In this document: one piece after another, positions 26,750 to 36,135 of the stretch
How the letters are laid out: each line of letters opens with the position of its first letter
Numbering within the stretch: position 1 is the stretch's first letter
Assembly: GCA_025399215.1 (NCBI GenBank)
Contig: MU621256.1
Location: 1-38,926 of the forward strand
Length of the DNA stretch: 38,926 nucleotides
Source: Globomyces pollinis-pini
Lineage: Eukaryota; Chytridiomycota; Chytridiomycetes; Rhizophydiales; Globomycetaceae
Direction: 5' to 3'
Made by a program: the position numbers and the translations under genes
Notes under the pieces: model-generated
Seen by the model: the letters and a program-made list of their open reading frames with translations, nothing else
The model's database searches: none
Told to the model about the DNA's origin: nothing

Positions 26750-28756
26750 ATGCAATTTTTACTAGGATTTCTTGCAGGAAGTGTACTCGGCAAGGGTTCT
26801 CATAATTGGGAATCGAAATTATCAAACTGGACAAGCAGATTCAATGAACTGGCAGATATGAAAGGCACTGATGCTTATTCTGCAACATTCTTCAAACTCA
26901 ATGGTGATAGTCAAACGTTGGTCAAGTTTCAAAATGGATCTTGCTATGATTTGAATGGAAATATCAAGTCTTCTCAGACTGATCAAACCTTGTATCGATG
27001 GGCGAGTGTCAGTAAAATGTATGCGACAACAGCTCTATTTCAACTGATTGAAGATGGGGTACTTGCTACTTCTGATCTTGTTGTGGACCATCTACCTTGG
27101 TTAGCCAATCAATTGAAGAATCATCCATTAACTGTACATGATCTACTGCATCACACAGTGGGATTGGATGAGAATATGTTTGGATCTTTCGATGCATTTC
27201 CGGCTCAGAATTTATCACAACGATACGTTGTTGAAGATAAATGGACTGCAATCACGGCCCCTAATGGTATCGCTGGAGGTCCTGCATACTCTAATATTGG
27301 AATGACTATTTTGGGATCCCTCATTGAAGAGAAAGCAAATCTCAATCTAGGTGATTATTTACAGAAACATATCTATGCACCTCTAAACATTACTCATAAT
27401 GGTTTCCCGTATGAAATTGTCAAACAAGGGAAAATGGATGATCTATGCTATTGCACAGAATCTAGCCAATATGAGCCATATGATGTTCTTGACTACTCTT
27501 CGGGAGCAGTAATCTCAACTACAGATGATGTAGCCAAATTCTTTATTGCACTGTTACAGAATGGCCAATCACTTTTCAAGAAACCAACCACATCTGAAGA
27601 ATTTCGCAAAGCTCCATGGTACGCAGAGTATTTCGGACCTAAAGGATTTCGTAATGGTTGGGAGTTTGAAACATACAAAGGTGTTGAAATGTTCACAAAA
27701 GGTGGAAACTTGATGGGTTTTCAAAGCAAAGCATGGATTATTCCCGAATTCAATGAAGGGGGAGTATTTGTATCCACTAGTACTGACGAGCTTGGGCTCC
27801 GAGACAACGCTGTACAAGCATTTATGGAATTACTACACCCTGATTTACAATCTGATACTACTTTGCCTCACCTTCCAATCACGGACGAGTTGAAGGAAGT
27901 TACGACCAAAATTACAGGAGTATATAGCAGTTTACGAAGTGTTTACAAAGGTTTAAGTCGTGTTTTGAGCCTGCCTGCTGATAGGCCACTGATCCTTCAA
28001 TTTAACTCCACTGTAGGGTCTTTGGATTTAATCAAAGCTGGAGAGGCAACGAATTATTTCCCAGTCAAGATTGATAAACATCAGCCTGATAACATGATGA
28101 TCTACCAAGCTGTTACTGATGGAAGGTTGAAAACATTGACGGCAGTATTTGATGGACCTTTGAAGGACGCTGCTTCTTCAATATCTTATATTGTGGTTAA
28201 TGGTGGTACTTCATTCATTCCAGTTCGATTTTTGGATCAACCTTGGGTGTGCTACCTTATGCTGATTTTTGAATTTTTGTCAATAGTAGCTTCAGCAGTG
28301 CTAGGATTTTACAGTATTAAATATTTCCGCGGAAACGGTGGTCATGGAAACTATCAATCGATTCCAGATGGAGATGGTTTGGCGGAATTTGGACATTCCG
28401 AAGATAATTCGTATTCACCTTTATTATGGACTGGGATAAATATTTTACAGTTGGTGAATCTCACGGTTGGAACATTGATTCTTGTTGTTGCATCTGTTCT
28501 TATTGGAATGTATTCAATCAACCCTTTCCAAGAGAATCCAATTATTTTACTGTCATTATTTGTATCCTTCAACATCATGTACACAATTGGTGCGTTCCTT
28601 TTGGCCTTGTGTGTTCCAGTGTACTTTGTATTGAAGAACTCAAGTGAAAAGGTGTGTCCAATTGAGATTGCGGTGTGGGTATGTTTTGTTTCCTTCCATA
28701 TTATTGGATTCATTCAAACTAATCATTTGAATTGGTTTTCATTCCATTTCTGGTAG
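26750..28756 (+). CDS. Beta-lactamase-fold serine hydrolase with C-terminal membrane domain (copy 2)
   Basis: 668 residues, intronless, a paralogue of 14226-16247 in the same orientation 12.5 kb away. It keeps S86-V-S-K89, Y180-S-N182 and TKGGN at 316-320. The first 350 residues are nearly identical in places, including at nucleotide level around 26870-27180. The middle domain (about 370-500) and the cytoplasmic loop between membrane helices differ most. About four C-terminal helices follow, ending LNWFSFHFW as in copy 1. Both copies look intact, so both are likely functional, perhaps with different regulation or partners. Confidence 0.85.
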   Translation: MQFLLGFLAGSVLGKGSHNWESKLSNWTSRFNELADMKGTDAYSATFFKLNGDSQTLVKFQNGSCYDLNGNIKSSQTDQTLYRWASVSKMYATTALFQLIEDGVLATSDLVVDHLPWLANQLKNHPLTVHDLLHHTVGLDENMFGSFDAFPAQNLSQRYVVEDKWTAITAPNGIAGGPAYSNIGMTILGSLIEEKANLNLGDYLQKHIYAPLNITHNGFPYEIVKQGKMDDLCYCTESSQYEPYDVLDYSSGAVISTTDDVAKFFIALLQNGQSLFKKPTTSEEFRKAPWYAEYFGPKGFRNGWEFETYKGVEMFTKGGNLMGFQSKAWIIPEFNEGGVFVSTSTDELGLRDNAVQAFMELLHPDLQSDTTLPHLPITDELKEVTTKITGVYSSLRSVYKGLSRVLSLPADRPLILQFNSTVGSLDLIKAGEATNYFPVKIDKHQPDNMMIYQAVTDGRLKTLTAVFDGPLKDAASSISYIVVNGGTSFIPVRFLDQPWVCYLMLIFEFLSIVASAVLGFYSIKYFRGNGGHGNYQSIPDGDGLAEFGHSEDNSYSPLLWTGINILQLVNLTVGTLILVVASVLIGMYSINPFQENPIILLSLFVSFNIMYTIGAFLLALCVPVYFVLKNSSEKVCPIEIAVWVCFVSFHIIGFIQTNHLNWFSFHFW

Positions 28757-28986
28757 TTAGATTAACTCCAATAAAACATATTTTCTTGACATGCGATTCA
28801 AATTATCTCGTCAATATTTCCATTAATACTAGAACAATCAACTACAGGAAACGGCTATAACAAGAATGATAAAGTACCACAAATTGTTTAGCTCATGGGC
28901 TAAACTGAACTGAGCTGAGCTTAGCTTCGTATGGCTTACAAAAGCTCACACCACATTTGTCATTTTCTTTCGAAATTTTCGAAAAA

Positions 28987-30939
28987 ATGTCAGTCTCAGA
29001 ACTAAATGTAGACATGCAATCTCGAACCGCGAATTATTCTCTCGATATGGAAGATGATTTCGAAAAAGATGTAAAGGAAGAAGTAGCGCTCGTAAGTGTA
29101 CATTGTGAAAGAACGTTTGAAGAAATCAAGAAAGGAAGGAGGAAAGGACAGCAAGTAGTTCATTTTAAATGTTTATATTGCCCGGCTAAATATCAAGGAC
29201 CTGCTACCAGTGCATTTAATCGCCATCTTCGTGAAAAACATCCAGAGGCATTTAATCGCCATCTTCGTGAAAAACATCCAGAGGTGGATAATAAACCCGA
29301 TCATTCAAAACGAGCGAGTACCTATTCAAAAGAAAGTTTCCTACAGTGCTTGACTGACTTAATTGTTACTCAGGATCTACCATTTCAGCTCGTAGAATCA
29401 CCCGCATTTAGGGAGTTCATTGACGCATTGCGTCCGTCGACTGAAGTTGTAACAGTGGATGAGTTGGAGATAAACGTCATGAACAGATTTGAGAAAATGA
29501 AGAATCAGATGAAGAATTTTTGGACGTCTATAGACTCCCGAATATCATTCACCACTGAAATTTGGACTGGCCCAAATGATATGACCTACTTGGCCATTAC
29601 AGCTCATTGGATATCTTCAGAATTTATTATGCAACACCTTCTAATGGACTTTATTGAATTGCATGGCAGCAATAGTGGAGTGGACATCGAAAAGGCCTTT
29701 TCTAAGTCATTGATAGAAAATGATGTATTTTCGAAGAAATTGGCAATCACTTTAGATAATTCTTACAGCAACGATACTTTCATTTCGGCCTTTATGAAAC
29801 GAGATCCTTCATTTGACAAGGAGCATCAAGTAAGATGTTTCGGACATATTGTAAACCAAATTGCTCAAGATGCATTAGAGTTAGTGGATGATAAACTGTC
29901 TTATATTCGGAATTACATCGAGTCAATTATTCATAGTCCGAAACGACTGGAACAATTACAAGACTTTTATGAATCAATGGGAAAAGATTTCGAAAATCCA
30001 ACATTGGATGTTAAGACAGAATGGAATTCAACAACTGACATGATGATTGGATTGCTGCAGTTGAAGGATGGGTTAAGTTCCATGATGAAATCAATATTTC
30101 ATGAAGCATCCGAAAAATCTTCAAGCAAGCGGCGCAAAAGCAAAAATGTGACTATTGTTGATAATGAAGAGGGATCATTCGTTCAGATTACCGATCAGCA
30201 TTGGAAAAACATCTCTGATATTCTTGCGGTAATAGAGCCGCTCAAGATTAGCACCAAAACGCTGTCTGAAGATAATTTTACTCCTTTGAATACGGCGGTC
30301 ATAGCTTATGCAGGTTTAGTGAAGCATCTGGAGCAATTTTCGGGTCATTCAGACTTAAAGGCTATTGCTTCTAAAGCTGCGCTTAAGAAGTTAGCCAAGT
30401 ATTACAACATTTCTTCAGAAATTTGTTCCATTCCAACCGTTTTAGATCCAAGGCTTAAATTAAACTTCCACAAGGCCGCCAAGGACTTATCAGTAGCCAA
30501 TCCTGAAGAAATTCGGTCTTACGTAACGAAATTCTACAACGAAGATTACGCACCTTCTGATGCTATCACTTCTCAAAATTCATCACCCGTGGAACCAAGT
30601 ATGCTCGATGCGTTTTACCAGCATGACAGCCCTTCTCATAACCAAACAGAAATTGAAATCTATCTCTCCGAGCCTGTGGTTAACCATCATTCAAACTTTA
30701 AAGTGTTAGATTATTGGAAAATCAATTCTGCCCGATTTCCAAACTTGTCAAGAATGGCAAGAGATTACCTGGCAGTTCCAGGAATATCAACTCCATCTGA
30801 ATGGGCATTCAACGGAGGAAAACAATCGATAGCTAATCATCACCACAATCTAAGTGGTCAGACCATTAAGGCGTGTGTGTTGCTCAGACACTGGATGCGA
30901 CATTGGGATGATGCCGTCCAACCTCACCAAGTGATCTAG
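28987..30939 (+). CDS. hAT-family transposase with BED zinc finger
   Basis: A 650-residue intronless ORF. A BED-type finger starts with C62-x2-C65 and continues to His residues at 80 and 85. The RNaseH-like core has ISFTTEIWTGPNDMTYLAITAHW, LAITLDNSYSNDT, and RCFGHIVNQIAQDAL (the hAT Cys/His motif). The C-terminal dimerisation block has YWKINSARFPNLSRMARDYL and TPSEWAF. The usual first catalytic Asp (TTDxWT) is Glu here (E191); D257 and the late Glu remain. A perfect 36-bp tandem duplication (29212-29247 and 29248-29283) repeats AFNRHLREKHPE at the end of the finger. I could not find terminal inverted repeats, so the mobile unit is undefined; it may be immobile or domesticated. Confidence 0.85.
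   Translation: MSVSELNVDMQSRTANYSLDMEDDFEKDVKEEVALVSVHCERTFEEIKKGRRKGQQVVHFKCLYCPAKYQGPATSAFNRHLREKHPEAFNRHLREKHPEVDNKPDHSKRASTYSKESFLQCLTDLIVTQDLPFQLVESPAFREFIDALRPSTEVVTVDELEINVMNRFEKMKNQMKNFWTSIDSRISFTTEIWTGPNDMTYLAITAHWISSEFIMQHLLMDFIELHGSNSGVDIEKAFSKSLIENDVFSKKLAITLDNSYSNDTFISAFMKRDPSFDKEHQVRCFGHIVNQIAQDALELVDDKLSYIRNYIESIIHSPKRLEQLQDFYESMGKDFENPTLDVKTEWNSTTDMMIGLLQLKDGLSSMMKSIFHEASEKSSSKRRKSKNVTIVDNEEGSFVQITDQHWKNISDILAVIEPLKISTKTLSEDNFTPLNTAVIAYAGLVKHLEQFSGHSDLKAIASKAALKKLAKYYNISSEICSIPTVLDPRLKLNFHKAAKDLSVANPEEIRSYVTKFYNEDYAPSDAITSQNSSPVEPSMLDAFYQHDSPSHNQTEIEIYLSEPVVNHHSNFKVLDYWKINSARFPNLSRMARDYLAVPGISTPSEWAFNGGKQSIANHHHNLSGQTIKACVLLRHWMRHWDDAVQPHQVI
29212..29283 (+). repeat. Perfect 36-bp tandem duplication inside the BED finger
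   Basis: 29212-29247 and 29248-29283 are identical, so the finger's His-containing helix is present twice, in frame. Identity at every base suggests a recent event. Confidence 0.9.
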
Positions 30940-31348
30940 GTATCAAGTAATAAAAAATCTTCAAAACATACAACATTTCTAACTAATGGTGAGAATGGGA
31001 TATTGAACACGGCTTTCAATATGTTCATTATGGTATTTATATGTTACGGTTTTTGATGTACACATCTACGTTTTTTGCAGAGTTTTACTATTATCTTATT
31101 GTACACGGAATATTAGTTGTCAAGAAAATTGGAGATGAGATTGAAATTGGCGAATAAATCTTTGAATAGGATAAGAGTAACTCTAACAGAGGTATATTGA
31201 GTAACTCTATACACGTCAGCTCTTCAAGACTCCACGTAATCCTTACTGCCACATCAATGCTTTAAGAGGTTGGATTTAGGATCGGTGTGACGTAATTTAC
31301 CATAAATGATCTGATGATGACACCTTTTTCATTTCTGGAAAATTCAAT
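30940..31348. other. Intergenic region after the transposase
   Basis: 409 bp, AT-rich. No terminal inverted repeat of the hAT element and no ORF could be identified. The promoter of the isoaspartyl dipeptidase gene must lie at its right end; no clear TATA box seen. Confidence 0.4.
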
Positions 31349-32676
31349 ATGGAAACAAAGGAAATGAATGATATCACAGTACTGAGAGGAGGTCGAGTTT
31401 ATGATCCAGAGGATATTGGGTTGAAGGTATTAAACGATAACCATTCATTCATCACCTGACTGACTGACTATCCTTTACCATGATATATGCTTATAATATA
31501 GGATATTGTGATTGTGGGCACACAGATTTCTAAAGTAGTGGATTCACTATCAGCAATTGAATTGGCAAAATTGAAATATTGCGGTGTGGTGGTAGAAATA
31601 ATAGATTGTACGGGTAAATGGATCACACCGGGGTTTATTGACTCCCATGTACATATCATTGGTGGTGGAGGTGAAATGGGGTTTCATAGTCGTACGCCTG
31701 AAGCAAATACAAGTGAATTGGTTGTATCTGGGTTGACCACTGTGATTGGATTGTTGGGAACGGACGTGGAATGTCGGAGTTTAGAAACACTTTTGGCCAA
31801 AGTATACGGTTTAAGACATGATGGAATAGGTGCGTACATGTTGATTGGTGGGTATCGAGTACCAGGTGTTACCCTCACTGGTACCATTATGAAAGATATT
31901 ATGTTGATTGAGCCAGTAAAGTTATCTATCGTAACATAAGGTTATTGGTGTAGGTGAAATAGCTCTCAATGATCATCGAGGAACCAACCCAACTATTGCA
32001 GATATCACACTTCTAGCAGCCGATTGTCGTGTAGGAGCCATGCTCTCAAACAAACATGGTATCGTACATGTACATATGGGAAAAGGTCATAAACGATTGC
32101 AAGATTTGAAAACTATCATCAAAGAGAGTGAAATTCCTATTCAACAATTCCATCCTACCCACTGTAACGAACGAGGTCCAGAACTATTAACGTAATAGTT
32201 GATATTTGATTTTTAGCGAGTGTTTAGAATGGCTAGATATGGGAGGATATGTAGATTTTACCGCGGATGATTACAAAAATGATAAACATAAATGTAGTGA
32301 TGTACTCGATCAATGGAAACAACAAAATCAAGTCTTAGATAAAGTAACGATATCTACCGACGCATATGGATCATTCCCACATTTCAATTCCAATAACGAA
32401 TTGGATGGGTATGGGGTTGGTTTACCAAATTCGATTCTGGAAACATTTAATTATTTACATACTCATTACAAATGGCGACCGGAGGAATTTTTGCCATTGG
32501 TGACGAGTCATGTTGCAGAGGTGTATGGGTTCAAAGAAAAAGGTTATGTACGGAAGGGATTTGATGCGGATCTATGTGTGCTAGATCCGGAATCATTCAC
32601 AGTTTCGTATCTGATGAATGGTGGGAAATGGTTGAAGAAATTGGATTGGATTAAGAAAGGAATGTTTGAGAAATAA
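31349..32676 (+). CDS. Isoaspartyl dipeptidase (IadA-like amidohydrolase, M38)
   Basis: Exons 31349-31426, 31502-31915, 31941-32191 and 32217-32676; 1203 nt, 400 residues (E. coli IadA 390). Motifs are GFIDSHVHIIGGGGEMG (first two metal His), RTPEANTSELVVSGLTTVIG, VIGVGEIALNDHR, VHMGKGHKRL, FHPTHCNERG and STDAYGS (final metal Asp), ending FDADLCVLD. The metal-bridging Lys region reads GVGEIA, the Glu-containing variant I recall from many bacterial relatives. The enzyme cleaves beta-aspartyl dipeptides from damaged protein. The family is mainly bacterial, so old gene transfer is possible, but three host-type introns (75, 25, 25 nt) show it is settled in. It ends 83 bp from the convergent LEM gene. 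Confidence 0.9.
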
Positions 32677-32759
32677 GTACAAATAAAGATTTTTTTCCTT
32701 ATACATAATCTCAGCAAAATCATACGAAAAATCATTTGGTAAAAAGTGGGGTTTTATTT

Positions 32760-34702
32760 TTAAATCCGAGGCTGATCACGTTTCGTACTTGGACTAAGTG
32801 CAGAAGACCCAACCCACACCCAAATAGTTTGAGTTTCACCCTGATACTGGTTAATGGTCTCCCTGATCCGACTATTACGCTGTATCAACGTACAAACGCG
32901 TTTCCAAACACGTTGCCGTGCATCAATTGGGAGGTGAAACAAGGTGTATCCATTCGCATCCGTTTCCGAGCTGGTTTTGGGGTTGATGGTATGTGGTAGG
33001 AAATGATCTTGGAGATGTTGTAGAGGGAATCCAGGGATCGGGTGATGTGTAGCATCTCGGTTGTAGTTTTCGGCTTCGGCATGGATAAGTGAACATACAT
33101 CTCGGACCAGTGAGGCTACCATTTCGGTTTCTGTTACTGATTGTTGATAGTACATAAAAAATAGAATTGAGATGGCTAACACGAAACCTGTCACAATGAG
33201 CTCTTTTGAATACGCAATAATCAAATTCCAAAATGATAATCGTAGTTTACAAGTAACATTCATGATGGATTGGTTTTGTGATGATAATAATCGATGTTGG
33301 AAGGTTTGTTCATCAACTATATTGGTAATTGGTAAATTCGCTTCATTCATTATTTTCTTCATTACTAAATTCCAATACTCTTGAAATTCATCATTGGTCC
33401 ATTGATCTCCAACCAGGGTATGCAGTGTTTCTTTAGCATGGATGATGGGCATTCCAATGATCTTGATGGGTTTCGTAGTCGAATAGATCCATTTAGGTTG
33501 CTTGGAAGCATACGAATGTGAGCATTGTACCTTTCCAATATACTCACGTACGAGTTGATCTAATACAAACACTAAATGATCCACTTGTTTCTGTTTCTTT
33601 GATTGTTGAGCTAATTTTGTAGCATCCAACTCACAAGTGGGTTGATTGAAAGGAAAAGGAAGATACTTGGATAATACATTTGGCTTCAAGATGAAATCAT
33701 CACCTACGCAATCCGATAGGGTCTTATCATGACAAACGGAGTTACTTGGACATGGAATGCATTTAGGCGTCATTGGGTACGTCATGGCAGGATTTGATTG
33801 AGAAGAGTTACAATATTTTAATAGTGGATAGTCTACTATACTCCAATGAATGAGACCGACAGAAAACAAAACAACGAGTGCACCAGAAAATAACTGAGAA
33901 AAATTGAATGGCTTTGAATAAGGTTTAGTTTGCTTTAGGATTGATTTCTTTGGAAGTGATGATGTAAATGGAGCTTTAAAGGGAGATTTGAAAGGTTCAA
34001 CTAATCGTAAGGGGGTTGACGGTGATGATTTGCTCTCTGTTTTGATTTGTGATTTTTCAGATACAAACTCCACTGATGATGTCCCTGATCCATCGCTTAC
34101 TGATGATGTCTCAAGTCCATTTGTTTTCGGGATATTTTTAGATTTTGATTGGGTGCGAGTAGTCTTTGAAGGGGTAGAGAAGGAAGGAGAGTTTGTATTT
34201 GAACGAGACAAATCAAAATCATGAATAGTTTCACGTTGATTAGGATCCGATGCAGTTGGAGTTAGATTTTCTTTTTCCTTAAACTGTAATGGTTTGGCAG
34301 GTGTTGACGATTTACGAGATGGTTTAGTCGCAGCAACAGGACTTTGAAAAGGATTGTCATCAGTGAAAATGGCAGGAGAATGAACTAAAGCAGGTTTTGA
34401 TGGAGTATTTCTGGGAGATTCAGCAACAGATGATTTCCTAAAGATGAGAGAAAGATAGGCAGTTACATTGGAGTAGCGAAAGGATGATTTTTAGGAGCTT
34501 TCTTTGATGATTTTTTCAAATCAGCGAGATAACGAGAGCGGAGGTAAGGTAGGTATTCGAGAGTGAGTTCTACATAGGTAGATTTTTTGGCACCATTAAT
34601 GGGTAGTTCGACGTCATAAGAGGAGAGTAGCTTTACCAAGTCTCTGATTGTGTGAGAACTGGGATCAAATTCTGGGTTGATAAAGTCGATCAAGTCAGAC
34701 AT
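32760..34702 (-). CDS. Man1/Src1/Lem2-type inner nuclear membrane protein (HeH/LEM)
   Basis: Exons 34467-34702 and 32760-34437 (29-nt intron); 1914 nt, 637 residues. The N-terminal HeH/LEM-like helix-extension-helix (about 15-55, TIRDLVKLLSSYDVELP...KKSTYVELTLEYL) is followed by a long Ser/Pro/Lys-rich linker, TM1 at about 262-280, a Cys-rich lumenal domain (CIPCPSNSVC, MSC/PF09402 style), TM2 at about 490-510, and a C-terminal winged-helix-like domain ending near WVWVG. This is the Heh1/Heh2/Lem2/Man1 layout. Such proteins tether chromatin to the inner nuclear membrane and recruit ESCRT-III (Chm7/CHMP7) for sealing. Confidence 0.9.
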
Positions 34703-35087
34703 AAAAAAAAACGAATTGGACAAAAGATAATGAATGACGATAGCGAATAGTTTGACATGCAATGATAGATGCAAGAGTTCATTGATATGACTATAGAATT
34801 CAAGTGAGTTGATCATATATTTCAAGTGACATTGTAATAGCTTACAGGTGACATGAACATAGAATACAATAAGACAGACTACAAGAACTAAACAATTTAC
34901 TTTTTATTAATACAGTAACTATACCGACTACTACATGTTACTATATTGTATACCACTCCTCTACCTTCTACTACTACTGTTTACTACTAGTAGCTAGTAG
35001 CTACTAGTATTTACTATTAGTAACTAGTTAGGTAGTAATAACAAATAGTTGTTAGTAATGATAAGTCAATTCCGTATCCAATCAAAG
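34703..35087. other. AT-rich region with TAGTA/TACTA repeats
   Basis: No gene. From 34910 to 35060 the sequence is dense in TACTA/TAGTA words, including the near-palindrome ACTAGTAGCTAGTAGC around 34985-35010. It separates the LEM gene promoter from the Ser-rich small gene. Confidence 0.45.
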
Positions 35088-35143
35088 ACAGCCCCCCCAT
35101 TACTTCATTGAGGGGGCTGTATCACATGGAACGCCATATAAAA
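35088..35143 (+). promoter_or_regulatory. GC palindrome and TATA box upstream of Ser-rich gene
   Basis: ACAGCCCCC at 35088-35096 and its reverse complement GGGGGCTGT at 35112-35120 form a 9-bp inverted repeat with a 15-nt spacer, followed by TATAAAA at 35137-35143 and ATG at 35173. A G/C block of this kind is conspicuous in AT-rich surroundings and suggests a regulator site (C2H2 finger sites of the Msn2/Mig1 class are G-rich; this link is only inferred). Confidence 0.5.
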
Positions 35144-35172
35144 CATCTCATTCTTTTTTCTCTTTCTCTCAA

Positions 35173-35400
35173 ATGAATTCGTCTCCAGTAAACATCCCTT
35201 CTCGCTCTCGTAACCAAAATATCGCTACTTCTTTCACTTCCTCTTCTCCAAAAGGAAAATCTTTCTCTTGCTCTTCTCGTGCTGCTACTGTCTATACTGA
35301 CCATAAACAATCTACTTCCCTTAATGACTCGTTTGTACAATATCACGACTTTCATTCCGGTTCTTTTAAAGCTGAATCATTTGGAAAACAAAAATTATAG
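35173..35400 (+). CDS. Ser-rich small protein, hypothetical
   Basis: A 75-residue intronless ORF starting MNSSPVNIPSRSRNQN and ending SFGKQKL. Rich in Ser, Thr, Lys and aromatic residues; no signal peptide or membrane segment. TATA box at 35137-35143, 30 bp upstream of the start, and an inverted repeat before it. Its size, TATA promoter, composition and -KL end recall the micro-genes elsewhere in the window, but no clear sequence homology is seen. Function unknown. Confidence 0.55.
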   Translation: MNSSPVNIPSRSRNQNIATSFTSSSPKGKSFSCSSRAATVYTDHKQSTSLNDSFVQYHDFHSGSFKAESFGKQKL

Positions 35401-36135
35401 TCTTCTCTACTATATACCAAATAAAAAAAAAATTAATTCTTCATCCATACTCTCGTTTCTTTAAAAATATTTACTAATAACTCTTAACGCTGGTTAATAG
35501 TCTACCCCACTAGTAACACTCTCACATGCAATTTCATCTATAATCTCTTTGTCACACTTACACGATCACCACTTTATGGTTAATTGTGTATCATCTCCAT
35601 CTAACAATCTTTCATTATCTACTGTCCATCCAGGATATCCATGTTGCACCCTGTCACTTGACTATCGACCATCAATGCAAGAACATCTTTGATCAGCGAT
35701 CTTCTTCCAATTTACGCATGCTCTTTCACACTCTTTTGGTGTATGTCAGTGCACAATAATTTTGATCTTCATTAAAAATGTGCATGCATCATGCATTATC
35801 AAATATACTACTACCATAGTCCATAAATAAATCCATAAATTATGGACTAATGAATAAAATATTCATAATTCTGAATTTACCATAATTTGATAATTTATGA
35901 TTTTCTAGTACCTAATTGTTAGATATTAGTTCACTCTCTCCACTATTGCAACATCCACTCTGTTACCCTAACCAAAACACATAAATCCATTACCCACTTG
36001 CGTTTAGTGAAATATCATATTGCCAATTTCTTATACATATGCTTTAAAGAATCCAAGTTTAATCAAACGCGTCAACCCCAATAATAATAAAATACGTGAT
36101 GGATATGAAATATCCATGATTCACAGATTTTACCC
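35401..36135. other. 735-bp intergenic region with two inverted repeats
   Basis: No gene recognised. AGTCCATAA (35818-35826) / TTATGGACT (35840-35848) and ATGGATAT (36099-36106) / ATATCCAT (36110-36117) are perfect inverted repeats; the second is 18 bp before the F-box gene start and could be an operator. Confidence 0.5.

Noticed and set aside
28757..31348. Defined hAT element with terminal inverted repeats
   Set aside because: I searched the flanks by eye for matching inverted ends and an 8-bp target duplication and found none, so only the ORF is annotated.
31427..31501. Intron array in the IadA gene (75 nt)
   Set aside because: No internal AG|GT; a short CTGACTGACTGACT repeat is present instead. 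Treated as a single intron.
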